NCBI GenBank assembly: GCA_001464715.1
Contig: LNDT01000001.1
Location: 47,874 to 111,873, forward strand
Length of the DNA stretch: 64,000 bases
Source of the DNA: Bdellovibrionales bacterium Ga0074137
Lineage (GTDB): Bacteria > Bdellovibrionota > Bdellovibrionia > Bdellovibrionales > JAMPXM01
Reading direction: 5' to 3'
Positions 19,301-27,121 of this stretch are shown piece by piece (the first letter of the stretch is position 1; each line of letters opens with the position of its first letter). The notes under the pieces were generated by a model. It saw only the letters and a program-made list of their open reading frames with translations. It did no database searches and was not told the DNA's origin. The position numbers and the translations under genes were made by a program.

Positions 19301-20282
19301 CAAACTCTGTTTGACAGGAACGCCCCTTGAAAATCACTACGGTGAATTCTATTCGCTGTTTGATCTTTGTGTTTCGGGAGCTTTGGGTGAACTTCCTGCG
19401 TTCCGCGAACGATTTGTGAATCCTGTGCGCGTTTTGCGCGAGGATTTAGACGAACTCAAACTGAAAACGAAACCGCTTCTTTTACGTCGAACGAAATCTC
19501 AGGTCATGCACCAGCTTCCCGAGAAAATTGAATCGACTTTGCGTCTCCCATTTGATGATGAGCAAAAGCGAATCTACCGAGATATCGCAACCAGCTACAA
19601 CCGTCAGATTCGCGATCAGATTGCAAAAGAAGGCGAAGCAAAAACACAGCTTCAGATGCTGACAGCACTTCTTCGGCTCAGGCAGGTGTGTTCGGATCCA
19701 CGCGGCGTGCCCGGCGTTGAGTACAATAGCGAACCGCCCAAAATTTCAACGCTGGTCGAAGCGATTTCGCAAATCACCAGCGAAGGTTCAAGTGCACTCG
19801 TCTTCACGCAGTTCCTTGCGACGTTCGAAAGAATTCGGTCGGCACTGGGAGCTGCAGGAATACCATTCTTTGAAATGAGCGGTGCGGATTCACGCGCCGA
19901 GCGCGAAAGAAAACTGCGCGGCTTTGATGAGTATCAAGGCGGCGCGGTGATGCTCATGACACTGAAAACTGGTGGCGTGGGACTTAACCTCGTCAAAGCG
20001 TCCTACATTTTCCACATCGAACCGTGGTGGAACCCGGCTGTTGAAAACCAAGCGACGGACCGAGCTCACCGCATTGGTCAGACGAAGTCGGTTCAGGTGT
20101 ATCGCTACATCATCCGAGATTCGGTGGAAGAAAAAATCGAAGTGCTCAAAGAATTAAAGAGCCGTCGCTTCGATGCTCTGTTCGGAGAACCCGGTTCGAC
20201 ATCTGTCGAGACAGCGGCCGATATGTCGTCGAACAACTCGTCTCGTTTGTCGCAAAAAGATTTCGAGTTTCTTCTCAGCTAA
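16371..20282 (+). CDS. SNF2-family DEAD/DEAH-like ATPase with SNF2-associated N-terminal region
   Basis: A very large (1303-residue) Swi2/Snf2 protein. Residues about 1-850 are a long bacterial SNF2-associated region without enzymatic motifs. The motor begins with LQPYQETGVQWL near 833, then GGILADDMGLGKTVTSLAFL (Walker A) near 848-867, VVFDEAQALK (DEAQ box) near 955, LTGTPLENHYGEF near 980, and the second RecA domain with LVFTQF near 1143, MTLKTGGVGLNL near 1197 and TDRAHRIGQTKSVQVYRYI near 1229. These are double-stranded DNA translocases that remodel protein-DNA complexes. The gene is flanked 3-prime by a strong intrinsic terminator and seems to be transcribed alone. Confidence 0.92.
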   Translation: MVSTTSDSPNSVQSGPDLKGPVLKGIIIAQPCARVFGSGARFVMPAGPAWHSHRVQLPASRPLESGEILDQWVSPAWRASDVPLTFHSSSDMLSTRNMMSMMDWLNEEAVVLQYLFDDGLCLTAGELLRHPRGRTIPRLLLPLSLQTRTELENVSFAHRPTGLRPQWLVHSDQTIASVLMAAERVNKGLFAEEADPISLYFTLSPERNEPRDALRIEGIEIEKSSLKKAADGSTEVAADGASSSSGSMGGVLWRVISEEETDHAYRGVVHLEAAAISKVEAAETYRLDPETHRLVFHNWRDRLEGVRAFLSSNLGPEASRSGSRLEIKGHGQIQALIEEIESQNKAAAKEASKAGNEESARSTAHLDRIVVEPKTVRVAAAHLRPELSVTSDGTFRMKFHLGSELDGRDLEAHGLPQALHYVVHLLQSGLGATTGLANVQLAHGRRGPKRERDLKLLRHVGFATLLFYESVSFALKLPSSDGDVVESFSEVRARLFRKFASFLSKGDSWNPAESTEPTVTLDTLLSDGVVSLLEGLMHQIIEDAKERRETRLFLPAGELRLKGLSESIMQLFRAMLADLARETEGSCFTKVRGTWFESFTNKRDGFNREDLVVREIVSPEVDHQRIYTPGINERFVLPTAKLPPRGAHFLALAHAGFDLTIDGKSVELVKEGEFRPEFTLKEEFSDTRLESLPLGNRKIDWFELHPRFFFRGQELSPDEAIRLSREGIIEHDGRFFLLEPKELPNLKRLTRFWESLHGDSQGALGSKKRRKTEDTFFQLPRSRSLELLALRASGVEIQGGPKWQAICSFYDSLDGERDPLVLPDSFKATLQPYQETGVQWLMDIRRLGLGGILADDMGLGKTVTSLAFLEKLRAKEELGPTLVLVPTSLTYNWMSEMSKFTPDMKNHLFSSREPEAMLDFTKNRDAGIVICTYGLLQENVEVFEQVPWDVVVFDEAQALKTITTKRTTAARKIDAKFKLCLTGTPLENHYGEFYSLFDLCVSGALGELPAFRERFVNPVRVLREDLDELKLKTKPLLLRRTKSQVMHQLPEKIESTLRLPFDDEQKRIYRDIATSYNRQIRDQIAKEGEAKTQLQMLTALLRLRQVCSDPRGVPGVEYNSEPPKISTLVEAISQITSEGSSALVFTQFLATFERIRSALGAAGIPFFEMSGADSRAERERKLRGFDEYQGGAVMLMTLKTGGVGLNLVKASYIFHIEPWWNPAVENQATDRAHRIGQTKSVQVYRYIIRDSVEEKIEVLKELKSRRFDALFGEPGSTSVETAADMSSNNSSRLSQKDFEFLLS

Positions 20283-20295
20283 AAAAGAAGATGAT

Positions 20296-20739
20296 TTAGT
20301 CTTTAAGAGCTCGTCGAATTTTTTCGACGAGCTCTTTTATTTCAGGGCTCAGCGGATCGATCTTCAAAGCGCGTGACACATCATAGGCCTGCCTTGGAGG
20401 AAGTACCCCCAAGGCTGGATCCTCCGACGCGTACCTAGGAGTGATGTGCGTGTGAAGTGCGGGATCAAGATTCCCCCATGTCTCATAATTCACTCGTTTT
20501 GCACCAAGCGCGGAAAGAAGTGCGTCCCCGACGCGCGCACAATCAATCCCCCACTGTCCCCGCGCAGTAAGGCTCAGGTCATTTAAATCGCGAGCGACCG
20601 GATTCGAGAATAAAATGCAGTAGCCGCGAAGGGGCTGAATATCGGCAAGGCAAACCCAGCCCGAGGGAAGCTTCGCAATGGCCAGCGGATCTTCACCCCG
20701 CTCGCACATTTCGATCTTTCGATGAACGGCTGTCGGCAT
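20296..20739 (-). CDS. HIT-like nucleotide hydrolase
   Basis: A 147-residue histidine-triad-like protein. The triad region reads LHTHITPRYA near residue 98 (HxH followed by I-x-P rather than the usual HxHxH), preceded by a GYCILFSNPV strand near 41 that is typical of the fold. HIT proteins hydrolyse nucleoside polyphosphates or AMP-conjugates in the cytosol. The third His of the classical motif is replaced by Pro or Thr, so the activity may differ. The 3-prime end of the coding region contains the inverted repeat that serves as the terminator of the convergent SNF2 gene. Confidence 0.65.
   Translation of the reverse strand: MPTAVHRKIEMCERGEDPLAIAKLPSGWVCLADIQPLRGYCILFSNPVARDLNDLSLTARGQWGIDCARVGDALLSALGAKRVNYETWGNLDPALHTHITPRYASEDPALGVLPPRQAYDVSRALKIDPLSPEIKELVEKIRRALKD
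20305..20336 (+). terminator. Intrinsic terminator of the SNF2 gene, embedded in the HIT gene
   Basis: A perfect 14-bp inverted repeat (arms 20305-20318 and 20323-20336, loop TTTT) followed by TTAT lies 22 bases after the SNF2 stop codon. On the other strand the same bases encode the last residues of the HIT protein (ELVEKIRRALKD region), so the hairpin is also coding sequence. Confidence 0.75.
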
Positions 20740-20745
20740 AAGACC

Positions 20746-21684
20746 CTAGTAGGTGGTGTCGAGTTTAAAGTCTGATTGGCCGCTGAGATTAAACGCTTCA
20801 TGGGCCTGTGTCAGACACTGGATAAGATCATCGCGAAGCGCGTTTTCGGCCGAGGCCGTCTTTGCTCCTGCGAACTTTCCCGCCTTGTAATTGGCTTCAA
20901 TCTTGAGCCTCCCTGCGCGCAGAGGATCTTTCTTCATTCCCGCTGAAACGCAGCTCTGAAGTCGCTGAAGAAGCGGCCGAAGAAGCTCGTCGGAATTGGC
21001 AAGACCCGTCGCTTTTACTCTGACGACTTCGTCGCGAGCCTCGATCTGAGCGGGCAAAGGCTTACCAGAAAATCCAGAGATCAAAGTCGATGTGCCCGAC
21101 CAACCGATTCGAATTTGGTTTGCTAAAACTGAATTCTCTTGCCGCCCGCCCTCTCGTACCGTCACCAAAGTTCGGTCGTTGAATTCAAAAACAAACCAAC
21201 CCACGACCGAAACAGAGTTCGCCTTCACTGTGAACCCATCTCGGAAAAGACCCTGAAGGTCCCAAACTCGAGTCATTCCACAGCCAAGACGTTTGGCGTC
21301 CCAAGTCCCTGGTTTCAACTCTTGAATCGAAACGGGGCGACTTGGATCAACTTTAAGTAAAACTGTATTTCCCGACTCACGGTGACGAAGCCTCAAGCGA
21401 CAGCCCGCATCGCTCACTAGCTTTTTTGAACCCACCAGGGACCATGCGAAGACAACTCCTGTCTTTGATGTATCCATGGAAGACCACTGACTTGAATCGA
21501 CCATTGGAAATCCCGCGCCATCACCCATCATCACGGACTCGGTCGCCGTCACTTCATTCTGATCGCTTTGATCGGTCGCCGCCCGATTTGTTTTAAAGCT
21601 TGAGCAGCCCAGAAAAGTTAAGGAGCTCAAAAGTAAAACGCTGAGCGCACCGGAGATAGTCGGAAAAGAAACGGTTTTTGACAC
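20746..21684 (-). CDS. Putative lipoprotein of unknown function
   Basis: About 312 residues, not recognised. A GGAGG ribosome binding site at the right distance sets the start at the GTG at 21684; the GTG 15 bases upstream would have the Shine-Dalgarno inside the coding region. The N-terminus is a type II signal peptide with hydrophobic SVLLLSSLTF and lipobox TFLGC near residue 27. The mature part contains Cys residues (AGCRLRLR, RLGCGMTRV, LQSCVSAG) and beta-prone segments, with a C-terminal helix-rich part that ends in a pattern typical of energiser-like or assembly lipoproteins, but no motif supports a function. The HIT gene begins six bases downstream on the same strand. Confidence 0.65.
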   Translation of the reverse strand: MSKTVSFPTISGALSVLLLSSLTFLGCSSFKTNRAATDQSDQNEVTATESVMMGDGAGFPMVDSSQWSSMDTSKTGVVFAWSLVGSKKLVSDAGCRLRLRHRESGNTVLLKVDPSRPVSIQELKPGTWDAKRLGCGMTRVWDLQGLFRDGFTVKANSVSVVGWFVFEFNDRTLVTVREGGRQENSVLANQIRIGWSGTSTLISGFSGKPLPAQIEARDEVVRVKATGLANSDELLRPLLQRLQSCVSAGMKKDPLRAGRLKIEANYKAGKFAGAKTASAENALRDDLIQCLTQAHEAFNLSGQSDFKLDTTY

Positions 21685-21767
21685 AGGAAACCTCCACACG
21701 TGAAAGGCTACTTGAGTCAGGATCAGCGAAGCAATATTTCGTGTCGAAATGGCGACAGTCCGCGTCG

Positions 21768-22553
21768 CTAGGAGCGAACCTCATCGACGAGACTCGCCTG
21801 AGGCACGGAAGGCCGTTGCAACGACGTATCGACGGAGGGCACCGACACCGTCGATAAAGGAGCCCTTACAAGAGGCGCCAGCTTTCGTATCCAACTTCGA
21901 ATGTAGGGAATTTCATGATCGTAATCAAAATCATGTCCCTTCGAAAACTCTTTGTAGGTGAGCGGAATTTTTCCGCGCGTGAGTTCGCGAATGTCGTTGC
22001 GAATTTCTCGAAGAGTAATAATTTTGTCGTCTGTTCCATGAGTAAAAAGCCATGGCGTTCGCCATGCGCCGTTGGCACTTTCGTCGCTAGACCCCAGGGC
22101 CCAGCCGTCAAAAAATCCAACGTAACTAGACACTGCAATGACACCAAGAAAGGCATCCGGCGAGTGCATGACAACATCGGCCGCCACCCGTCCGCCTTGC
22201 GAATGCCCCATCCAAAAAATATCTTCTGTCGCATAGCCGAACTCTTTGAGTTCTTCGACCAAAGCAAGAAGCTGATCTCGCACCACGCCCAGCGACGTCG
22301 CATGACGAGGCTCATCGTTGATCCACTTAAAGCCACCAACGAATTTCGTTGGGCCGTTGAGAACAAGGAAATCAAAATCGAAAAGGCCGAGCTCTGATTG
22401 AATGTTTCGGTACGCATCGAGAGAATCGCCTTTCCCGTGAAGAACGATGCCCAGCCGCCTTCGGCCGCGACTAAAACGCGAGCGACGGGGCAAAAACTCG
22501 AAGTCAAAAAGAGTGGTGAAAAAGAGGCTCACGATTTCGAAATAATACCGCAT
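21768..22553 (-). CDS. Alpha/beta hydrolase (phospholipase/carboxylesterase type)
   Basis: A 261-residue serine hydrolase. The oxyanion strand reads LGIVLHGKGDS near residue 35; the nucleophile elbow is GHSQGG near 122; the acid is likely in THGTDDKII near 178; and the catalytic His is in SKGHDFDYDHEIP near 210. The order and spacing match the carboxylesterase/lysophospholipase 2 family (YpfH/EstB-like), cytosolic enzymes cleaving short acyl esters. The N-terminus is hydrophobic (VSLFFTTLF) but not a clear signal peptide. Substrate unknown. Confidence 0.83.
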   Translation of the reverse strand: MRYYFEIVSLFFTTLFDFEFLPRRSRFSRGRRRLGIVLHGKGDSLDAYRNIQSELGLFDFDFLVLNGPTKFVGGFKWINDEPRHATSLGVVRDQLLALVEELKEFGYATEDIFWMGHSQGGRVAADVVMHSPDAFLGVIAVSSYVGFFDGWALGSSDESANGAWRTPWLFTHGTDDKIITLREIRNDIRELTRGKIPLTYKEFSKGHDFDYDHEIPYIRSWIRKLAPLVRAPLSTVSVPSVDTSLQRPSVPQASLVDEVRS

Positions 22554-22610
22554 TTTCGGCTACTTGTAGCCTAGGGCGAAAGCATCTTATAAAGTATTTA
22601 GGCCTGTCAA

Positions 22611-22633
22611 TTTGACGAACACTTTGACGAACA
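22611..22633 (+). promoter_or_regulatory. Direct repeat with -35-like TTGACG upstream of the OmpA lipoprotein gene
   Basis: Two copies of TTTGACGAACA lie 12 bases apart about 80-100 bases before the OmpA lipoprotein start. Each contains TTGACG, a good sigma-70 -35 element; a weak TAACCT lies 19 bases after the second. The arrangement could be a promoter or a regulator site; this is a sequence resemblance only. Confidence 0.25.
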
Positions 22634-22711
22634 AGCCCCTTGTTCCGGTAACCTAGGGCCGATCTAGTCCCAATCATCAATGATCCAACAACTTCCAGGA
22701 GCTCTATTCCC

Positions 22712-23386
22712 ATGAACCAAAAAACGTCACTCACTTCAGTTTCTTTTTCCATCCCCCTTGCGGCCACTCTCTGCATGATCCTCGCTTCATCAACGGGTTG
22801 TGAGTCCATGGGTAAAAACACAGCCGTGGGTGCTGGCGTCGGCGCAGGTCTTGGAGCGGCTGTTGGAGCCATCGTAGGTCATCAGTCTGGAAATCGCGCT
22901 GGAGGGGCGTTGATCGGCGCGGCGGTGGGCGGAGGCCTTGGCGGCGTTGTCGGAAATCGTCTCGATAAACAGAAGAAGGAGCTCGAAAAAATCGCCGAAA
23001 CAAAACGCACAGAGCAGGGCCTTGTGACGAAACTAAAAAGCGATATCCTTTTTGATACAGGTAAGTCGGACCTAAAACCGCTCGCCACAGAGAATCTTTC
23101 AAAAATGGCTGCTATTATGAAGAAGTATCCAGAGAATGTTCTCACCGTAAAAGGCTACACCGACTCCAGCGGATCGATCACTCGCAACAAATCTCTTTCT
23201 GAAGAGCGTGCAGCGGCTGTAAAAAACCAATTGATCACTGGCGGAATCCCCTCAGACACAGTGTCAATTGTTGGAATGGGTCCAGAGGCTCCTATTGCAG
23301 ACAATACGACGGCGGATGGTCGCGCTCAAAATCGACGCGTTGAAATCGAAATCGCAGTCGACGAATCAAAAGTACCGCGCAAGTAA
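22712..23386 (+). CDS. OmpA-family peptidoglycan-binding lipoprotein with glycine zipper
   Basis: A 224-residue outer-membrane lipoprotein. A type II signal peptide ends in lipobox SSTGC near residue 30. A glycine-zipper segment follows (GAGVGAGLGAAVGAIVG and GALIGAAVGGGLGG, about 40-80), which can insert in a membrane. The C-terminal OmpA domain starts at SDILFDTGKSDLKP near 110, with VKGYTDSSGS near 145 and the closing NRRVEIEI near 210; these bind peptidoglycan. The Asp and Arg of the TDxxG...NRRVE signature, which contact diaminopimelate, are both present. It leads a run of genes with asparaginase-like, proB and proA, but the preceding spacing suggests it has its own promoter. Confidence 0.9.
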   Translation: MNQKTSLTSVSFSIPLAATLCMILASSTGCESMGKNTAVGAGVGAGLGAAVGAIVGHQSGNRAGGALIGAAVGGGLGGVVGNRLDKQKKELEKIAETKRTEQGLVTKLKSDILFDTGKSDLKPLATENLSKMAAIMKKYPENVLTVKGYTDSSGSITRNKSLSEERAAAVKNQLITGGIPSDTVSIVGMGPEAPIADNTTADGRAQNRRVEIEIAVDESKVPRK

Positions 23387-23390
23387 ATCG

Positions 23391-23918
23391 ATGGAAAAGA
23401 GTGGCGTAAGTTCAGAAGATCAGTCACGCGTGCAGCTTTTCATAACAGGTGGAACGTTCGACAAAGAGTACGACGAGATCAACGGTCGACTCTTTTTCAA
23501 AGAGTCGCACGTGTCTGAAATGCTAAAACTCGGGCGCTGCTCAATTCCCGTCGAGAGCGAAACCTTAATGATGATCGATAGCCTCGAGATGAAAGACTCT
23601 GACCGAGCTCTCATTCTTGAGAAGTGTCGCCGCTCTCAGTACCGAAAGATCGTCATCACTCATGGAACCGACACTCTGCAGGAAACGGCGCGCGTTTTGG
23701 GTGAAGCTGGGATCAAAGAAAAAACTGTTGTTCTGACGGGCGCGATTATTCCCTACAAATTTGGAAGCTCGGATGGGCTCTTCAATCTTGGGGCTGCTCT
23801 GGCGTTTTCGCAGACTCTTCCCGCGGGCGTTTTCGTCGCCATGAACGGACGGGCTTTGGCGTGGAACAATGTTGAGAAGAACCGAATGACCGGTGAATTC
23901 GTCGAAAAAAATAAGTGA
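23391..23918 (+). CDS. Small asparaginase-like protein
   Basis: About 175 residues, starting at the ATG at 23391, four bases after the OmpA gene. Signatures of the asparaginase/glutaminase N-terminal domain are present: FITGGTFDKEYDE (first catalytic Thr) near 16, and ITHGTDTLQETAR (second Thr-Asp pair) near 83, then VVLTGAIIPY near 107. The C-terminal domain of full-length asparaginases (about 150 more residues) is missing. Such one-domain forms are known as a separate small family, so this may be complete rather than truncated. The stop codon overlaps the proB start by four bases (GTGA), so translation of the two genes is probably coupled. Confidence 0.8.
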   Translation: MEKSGVSSEDQSRVQLFITGGTFDKEYDEINGRLFFKESHVSEMLKLGRCSIPVESETLMMIDSLEMKDSDRALILEKCRRSQYRKIVITHGTDTLQETARVLGEAGIKEKTVVLTGAIIPYKFGSSDGLFNLGAALAFSQTLPAGVFVAMNGRALAWNNVEKNRMTGEFVEKNK

Positions 23919-24733
23919 GTAAAATTAGAATGTCGAATCGAAAGCTCTGGATCGTCAAAGCCGGAAGTCAGATGGTGATCGCCGGCGGTCCGCCGCTCCT
24001 TCGAAAATGGATGACCCAAGTCGATAGACTAAATTCTGAATTTGATATCGACGTCATATGGGTCACGTCCGGTGCGATTGCCACTGCTCGGCGCCACTTC
24101 CCGCTGGCCACTAAGAAAACAAACATGGTCCAAAAACAAGCTCTCTCAGCCCTGGGGCAACCCCTGGTTCATCAGCAGTATGCGGCGGCGCTTAAAAAAT
24201 CGAGCCGAACAGCGGCCCAGGTTTTACTGACGGCCGACGACCTTGGCGATCCAAAACGGCGAAAGAATCTTGTCAGGACGCTGACGACACTTGTGATGTG
24301 GAATATTCTTCCGATACTCAATGAAAACGACGCGGTTGCGACGGAAGAAATTCAGTTTGGTGACAACGATAGATTATCGGCGCTCGTTGCAAAGCACATG
24401 AAGGCTGATCGGCTGATACTTCTGACCGATGTCGAAGGACTTTTTGACCGCGACCCAAGAACACCGCAGTCACCATCAAGTCCACCTGCGAAAATTATCA
24501 GCCATGTCCCTTCGGTCTCAAAAAAACTTCTCGCTTCACTTTCCGGAGCCTCTCCCTCGGGCGTCGGAAGCGGAGGAATGCTGTCGAAAATCTTGGCCGG
24601 TCAGACAGCTCATCGCTCTGGCGTCGTCACTCATCTCATAAAAGGAGATCGGCCAGAGGCACTTTTAGATCTTGCACGAAATAAGACGATGATTGGCACG
24701 ACGATCGGCACAACCGGCCGCAGGACCAAGTGA
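23915..24733 (+). CDS. proB: Glutamate 5-kinase without PUA domain
   Basis: First enzyme of proline synthesis: phosphorylates glutamate to gamma-glutamyl phosphate. The amino-acid kinase fold is seen as LWIVKAGSQMVI near residue 10, VTSGAIATARRHF near 51, ALGQPLVHQQYAAA near 77, NENDAVATEEIQFGDNDRLSALVA near 130-155 (substrate and Mg binding) and LLTDVEGLFDRDPR near 165. At 272 residues it lacks the C-terminal PUA domain found in the E. coli enzyme, as in several other bacteria. The GTG start overlaps the upstream stop; an ATG five codons in (23930) is an alternative. Confidence 0.92.
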   Translation: MSKIRMSNRKLWIVKAGSQMVIAGGPPLLRKWMTQVDRLNSEFDIDVIWVTSGAIATARRHFPLATKKTNMVQKQALSALGQPLVHQQYAAALKKSSRTAAQVLLTADDLGDPKRRKNLVRTLTTLVMWNILPILNENDAVATEEIQFGDNDRLSALVAKHMKADRLILLTDVEGLFDRDPRTPQSPSSPPAKIISHVPSVSKKLLASLSGASPSGVGSGGMLSKILAGQTAHRSGVVTHLIKGDRPEALLDLARNKTMIGTTIGTTGRRTK

Positions 24734-24743
24734 GGAAATTTAA

Positions 24744-26075
24744 GTGATTGAAACCGAACTCGAACGACGTCTTGCTCTTTTAAAAATGGGTTCTCGCAGC
24801 CTTGCAAAGATGTCGACTGAAATCAAAAATAGCATCTTGCTTAAGTTCGCAAAAAAGCTTGAGAGCAGCATTCAAGAGATTCTTCTCAGCAACGGACGCG
24901 ATCTTGTGGCTCTCAGGGGCGACACTTCGGATCGCATCACGCCGGCGTTTCGAGATCGCCTCACATTGAATGAAACCCGAATTCGACAGATGGCCGAATC
25001 GGTCCGAGCCATTGCCAAACTTCCCGATCCTGTTGGAGAGCTGGTCGATGAGAAGACTCTTGAGAATGGGCTTTACTTAAGGCGGGTCAGGTCACCTTTG
25101 GGATCGATCCTAGTGATTTTCGAGTCACGCCCCAATGTCATTGCCGAGATTTTTTCGCTCGCACTAAAATCTGGAAACTCCATCGCACTTCGTGGCGGCT
25201 CCGACTCGAAAGAGACGGCCGCCTGCCTTTACAGAATTATCGATCAGATTTTAAAAAATAATTTCACCACTCATACTGGAACCTCTGCTGGCCCTTTTGC
25301 CGGTCCCTTTGTCGGAATTGACGACTATGATCGTGACCTCATCGGACGCCTACTTCTAAGAAATGATATTTTTGATGTTTGTATTCCGCGCGGCGGGGCT
25401 GAACTCATCGATCGCGTCAGTCGCGAGTCGCGAATGCCTGTGATCAAAAACGACAAGGGCGTTTGTCATCTTTATGTTCATGAAAAGGCCGATCTCGATA
25501 TGGCCGTAAAAATCGCAGTGAATGCGAAAACAAGCCGACCTGGTGTCTGCAACGCCATCGAAACTCTGCTGGTGGATGAGTCGATCTCTAAAGAACTTTT
25601 TCGGCTCCTCATGCCAGAGCTACTGAAACAGAATGTAAAGTCGTTCGCGTGCGAGACGTCGCTCTTGAACCTTCGGGACATTGCTCGGACAGATCGGATT
25701 GAATCGCCTTGGATCGCCGATGTCTCAGAAGCGCAAGATAGCGATTTTTTTCTTGAGTACTTGGACTTAAAACTGAATATCAAAACGGTTTCAGGCGTTG
25801 GCTCCGCTATCGCCCACATTTCAAAATACGGGTCTAATCACTCGGAAGCAATCGTGACGAAGGATGAAGCCGTCGCACGACGTTTTCAAAGCGAAGTCGA
25901 CTCGGCCTGTGTCTATTGGAACGCTTCGACGCGATTTACAGATGGGTTCTCGATGGGACTTGGCGGAGAGATAGGGATCTCCACACAAAAACTTCACGTA
26001 CGTGGTCCCGTGGGCTTACGCGAGCTGACCAGCGTCCGGTGGTGGATCGATGGCAGCGGTCAGACTCGCGTTTAA
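24744..26075 (+). CDS. proA: Glutamate-5-semialdehyde dehydrogenase
   Basis: Second enzyme of proline synthesis: NADPH-dependent reduction of gamma-glutamyl phosphate. The 443-residue protein has an aldehyde-dehydrogenase fold, with the RPNVIAEIFSLALKSGN segment near 130-147, the IPRGGAELI motif near 213, the catalytic Cys in SRPGVCNAIETLLVDE near 255-270, and a C-terminal GGEIGISTQKLHVRGPVG near 410. A GAGGAAAT ribosome binding site precedes the GTG start. Ten bases separate it from proB; the two form a clear operon. Confidence 0.94.
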   Translation: MIETELERRLALLKMGSRSLAKMSTEIKNSILLKFAKKLESSIQEILLSNGRDLVALRGDTSDRITPAFRDRLTLNETRIRQMAESVRAIAKLPDPVGELVDEKTLENGLYLRRVRSPLGSILVIFESRPNVIAEIFSLALKSGNSIALRGGSDSKETAACLYRIIDQILKNNFTTHTGTSAGPFAGPFVGIDDYDRDLIGRLLLRNDIFDVCIPRGGAELIDRVSRESRMPVIKNDKGVCHLYVHEKADLDMAVKIAVNAKTSRPGVCNAIETLLVDESISKELFRLLMPELLKQNVKSFACETSLLNLRDIARTDRIESPWIADVSEAQDSDFFLEYLDLKLNIKTVSGVGSAIAHISKYGSNHSEAIVTKDEAVARRFQSEVDSACVYWNASTRFTDGFSMGLGGEIGISTQKLHVRGPVGLRELTSVRWWIDGSGQTRV

Positions 26076-26088
26076 TAGCCCGAGGCGC

Positions 26089-26892
26089 TTACTCGAAGGA
26101 CTCTTCAACAAGCCAGGTCGCAACGCCATCGACAATAGCGAGGTAGCGGTTCACGTCGTCGTAAGTGGCCTCGTCATCTGAAAGCAAAGCATCGATGTAT
26201 TCTTTCAAGCCGATGTTGTTCTCTTCAAAGGGATAGAATTTCGGATTCAACACGACGTTCCCTTTTAGCGAGACCCCCGTTCGAGAGGCTGTGATCTCAA
26301 CATCGAGGCTCTGAATTTCAACATCAGCTTCGGGTAATGTTGCCGGGAGCAGACTCATGTCGATGTTCGCTGTCAGCTTCATCTTCAGAAGCTGGATATT
26401 GCCCTGAGCATCAACGACTTTGTCGACAGTCTTTGCTTCAACCTTTGCCGCCGCTCCGTACTCTTGAACAAAGTCCGTCGCCGCATCGACAACAAGCTCG
26501 TCAATCGACGTCGCAAACTCGTTCATCTTCTCTTGGCCCAAGAACTTCACAAGATCAAATTTCACATCCGCGTCCACAGTGGCCGTCGGCTTCGTTCCAT
26601 CGCCATAAGCGTAATTAAGATCTTTGAGATCGAACTGAACTTCGTTCAGCGTTCCCTTCTTGTTCAGAAAACCTTTGATACCGAAATCAAGAGCGCGAAC
26701 CTGATCAACATTGAGCGATGTGAATTCAAAATTCATCGCGGTCGATGCCGTATTGAACGGCTTAATGAGCTCGGCCACTTTCAAATTGACATCGGACATT
26801 GACAAAATCGTCGCCGCTGTCGCGACACCAAGACCTGAAACGAACAAAAGCGGAACAACTAAAGCTTTGCGAAAATTCATCTTGAAATTCAT
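26089..26892 (-). CDS. Secreted protein of unknown function
   Basis: About 267 residues starting at ATG 26892, preceded by GGGGAG. A signal peptide is clear (ALVVPLLFVSGLGVATA, cleavage before ATILSM). The mature part is acidic and rich in alternating hydrophobic residues, with two internally similar stretches (DVDQVRALDFGIKG-like and LNEVQFDLKDLNYA), reminiscent of LolA/YceI-like or DUF-type periplasmic beta barrels, but nothing specific is recognised. An in-frame start further upstream (27051) would put about 53 residues with no signal before the hydrophobic segment, so it was not used. Convergent with proA, 13 bases apart. Confidence 0.65.
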   Translation of the reverse strand: MNFKMNFRKALVVPLLFVSGLGVATAATILSMSDVNLKVAELIKPFNTASTAMNFEFTSLNVDQVRALDFGIKGFLNKKGTLNEVQFDLKDLNYAYGDGTKPTATVDADVKFDLVKFLGQEKMNEFATSIDELVVDAATDFVQEYGAAAKVEAKTVDKVVDAQGNIQLLKMKLTANIDMSLLPATLPEADVEIQSLDVEITASRTGVSLKGNVVLNPKFYPFEENNIGLKEYIDALLSDDEATYDDVNRYLAIVDGVATWLVEESFE

Positions 26893-27121
26893 AACTCTCC
26901 CCGGTGGATAGACCCCATGTTCAGGGCGAGACATATGAGAATTGCCTTCAATAGGGAATAAAATTCGAGAGAGAAAAAGTACGTCGCAGCCTATGTCGCA
27001 TCGCAAGACAAAAGAGGGACACTTTACGTGACCAGATAGTTTGCCGCTCATCGACTGACGACTTGCATAAACAACAAACTGTAGGAGAAATGACTAAGAA
27101 CTAAAAGTTGGGGTCTGCCAA

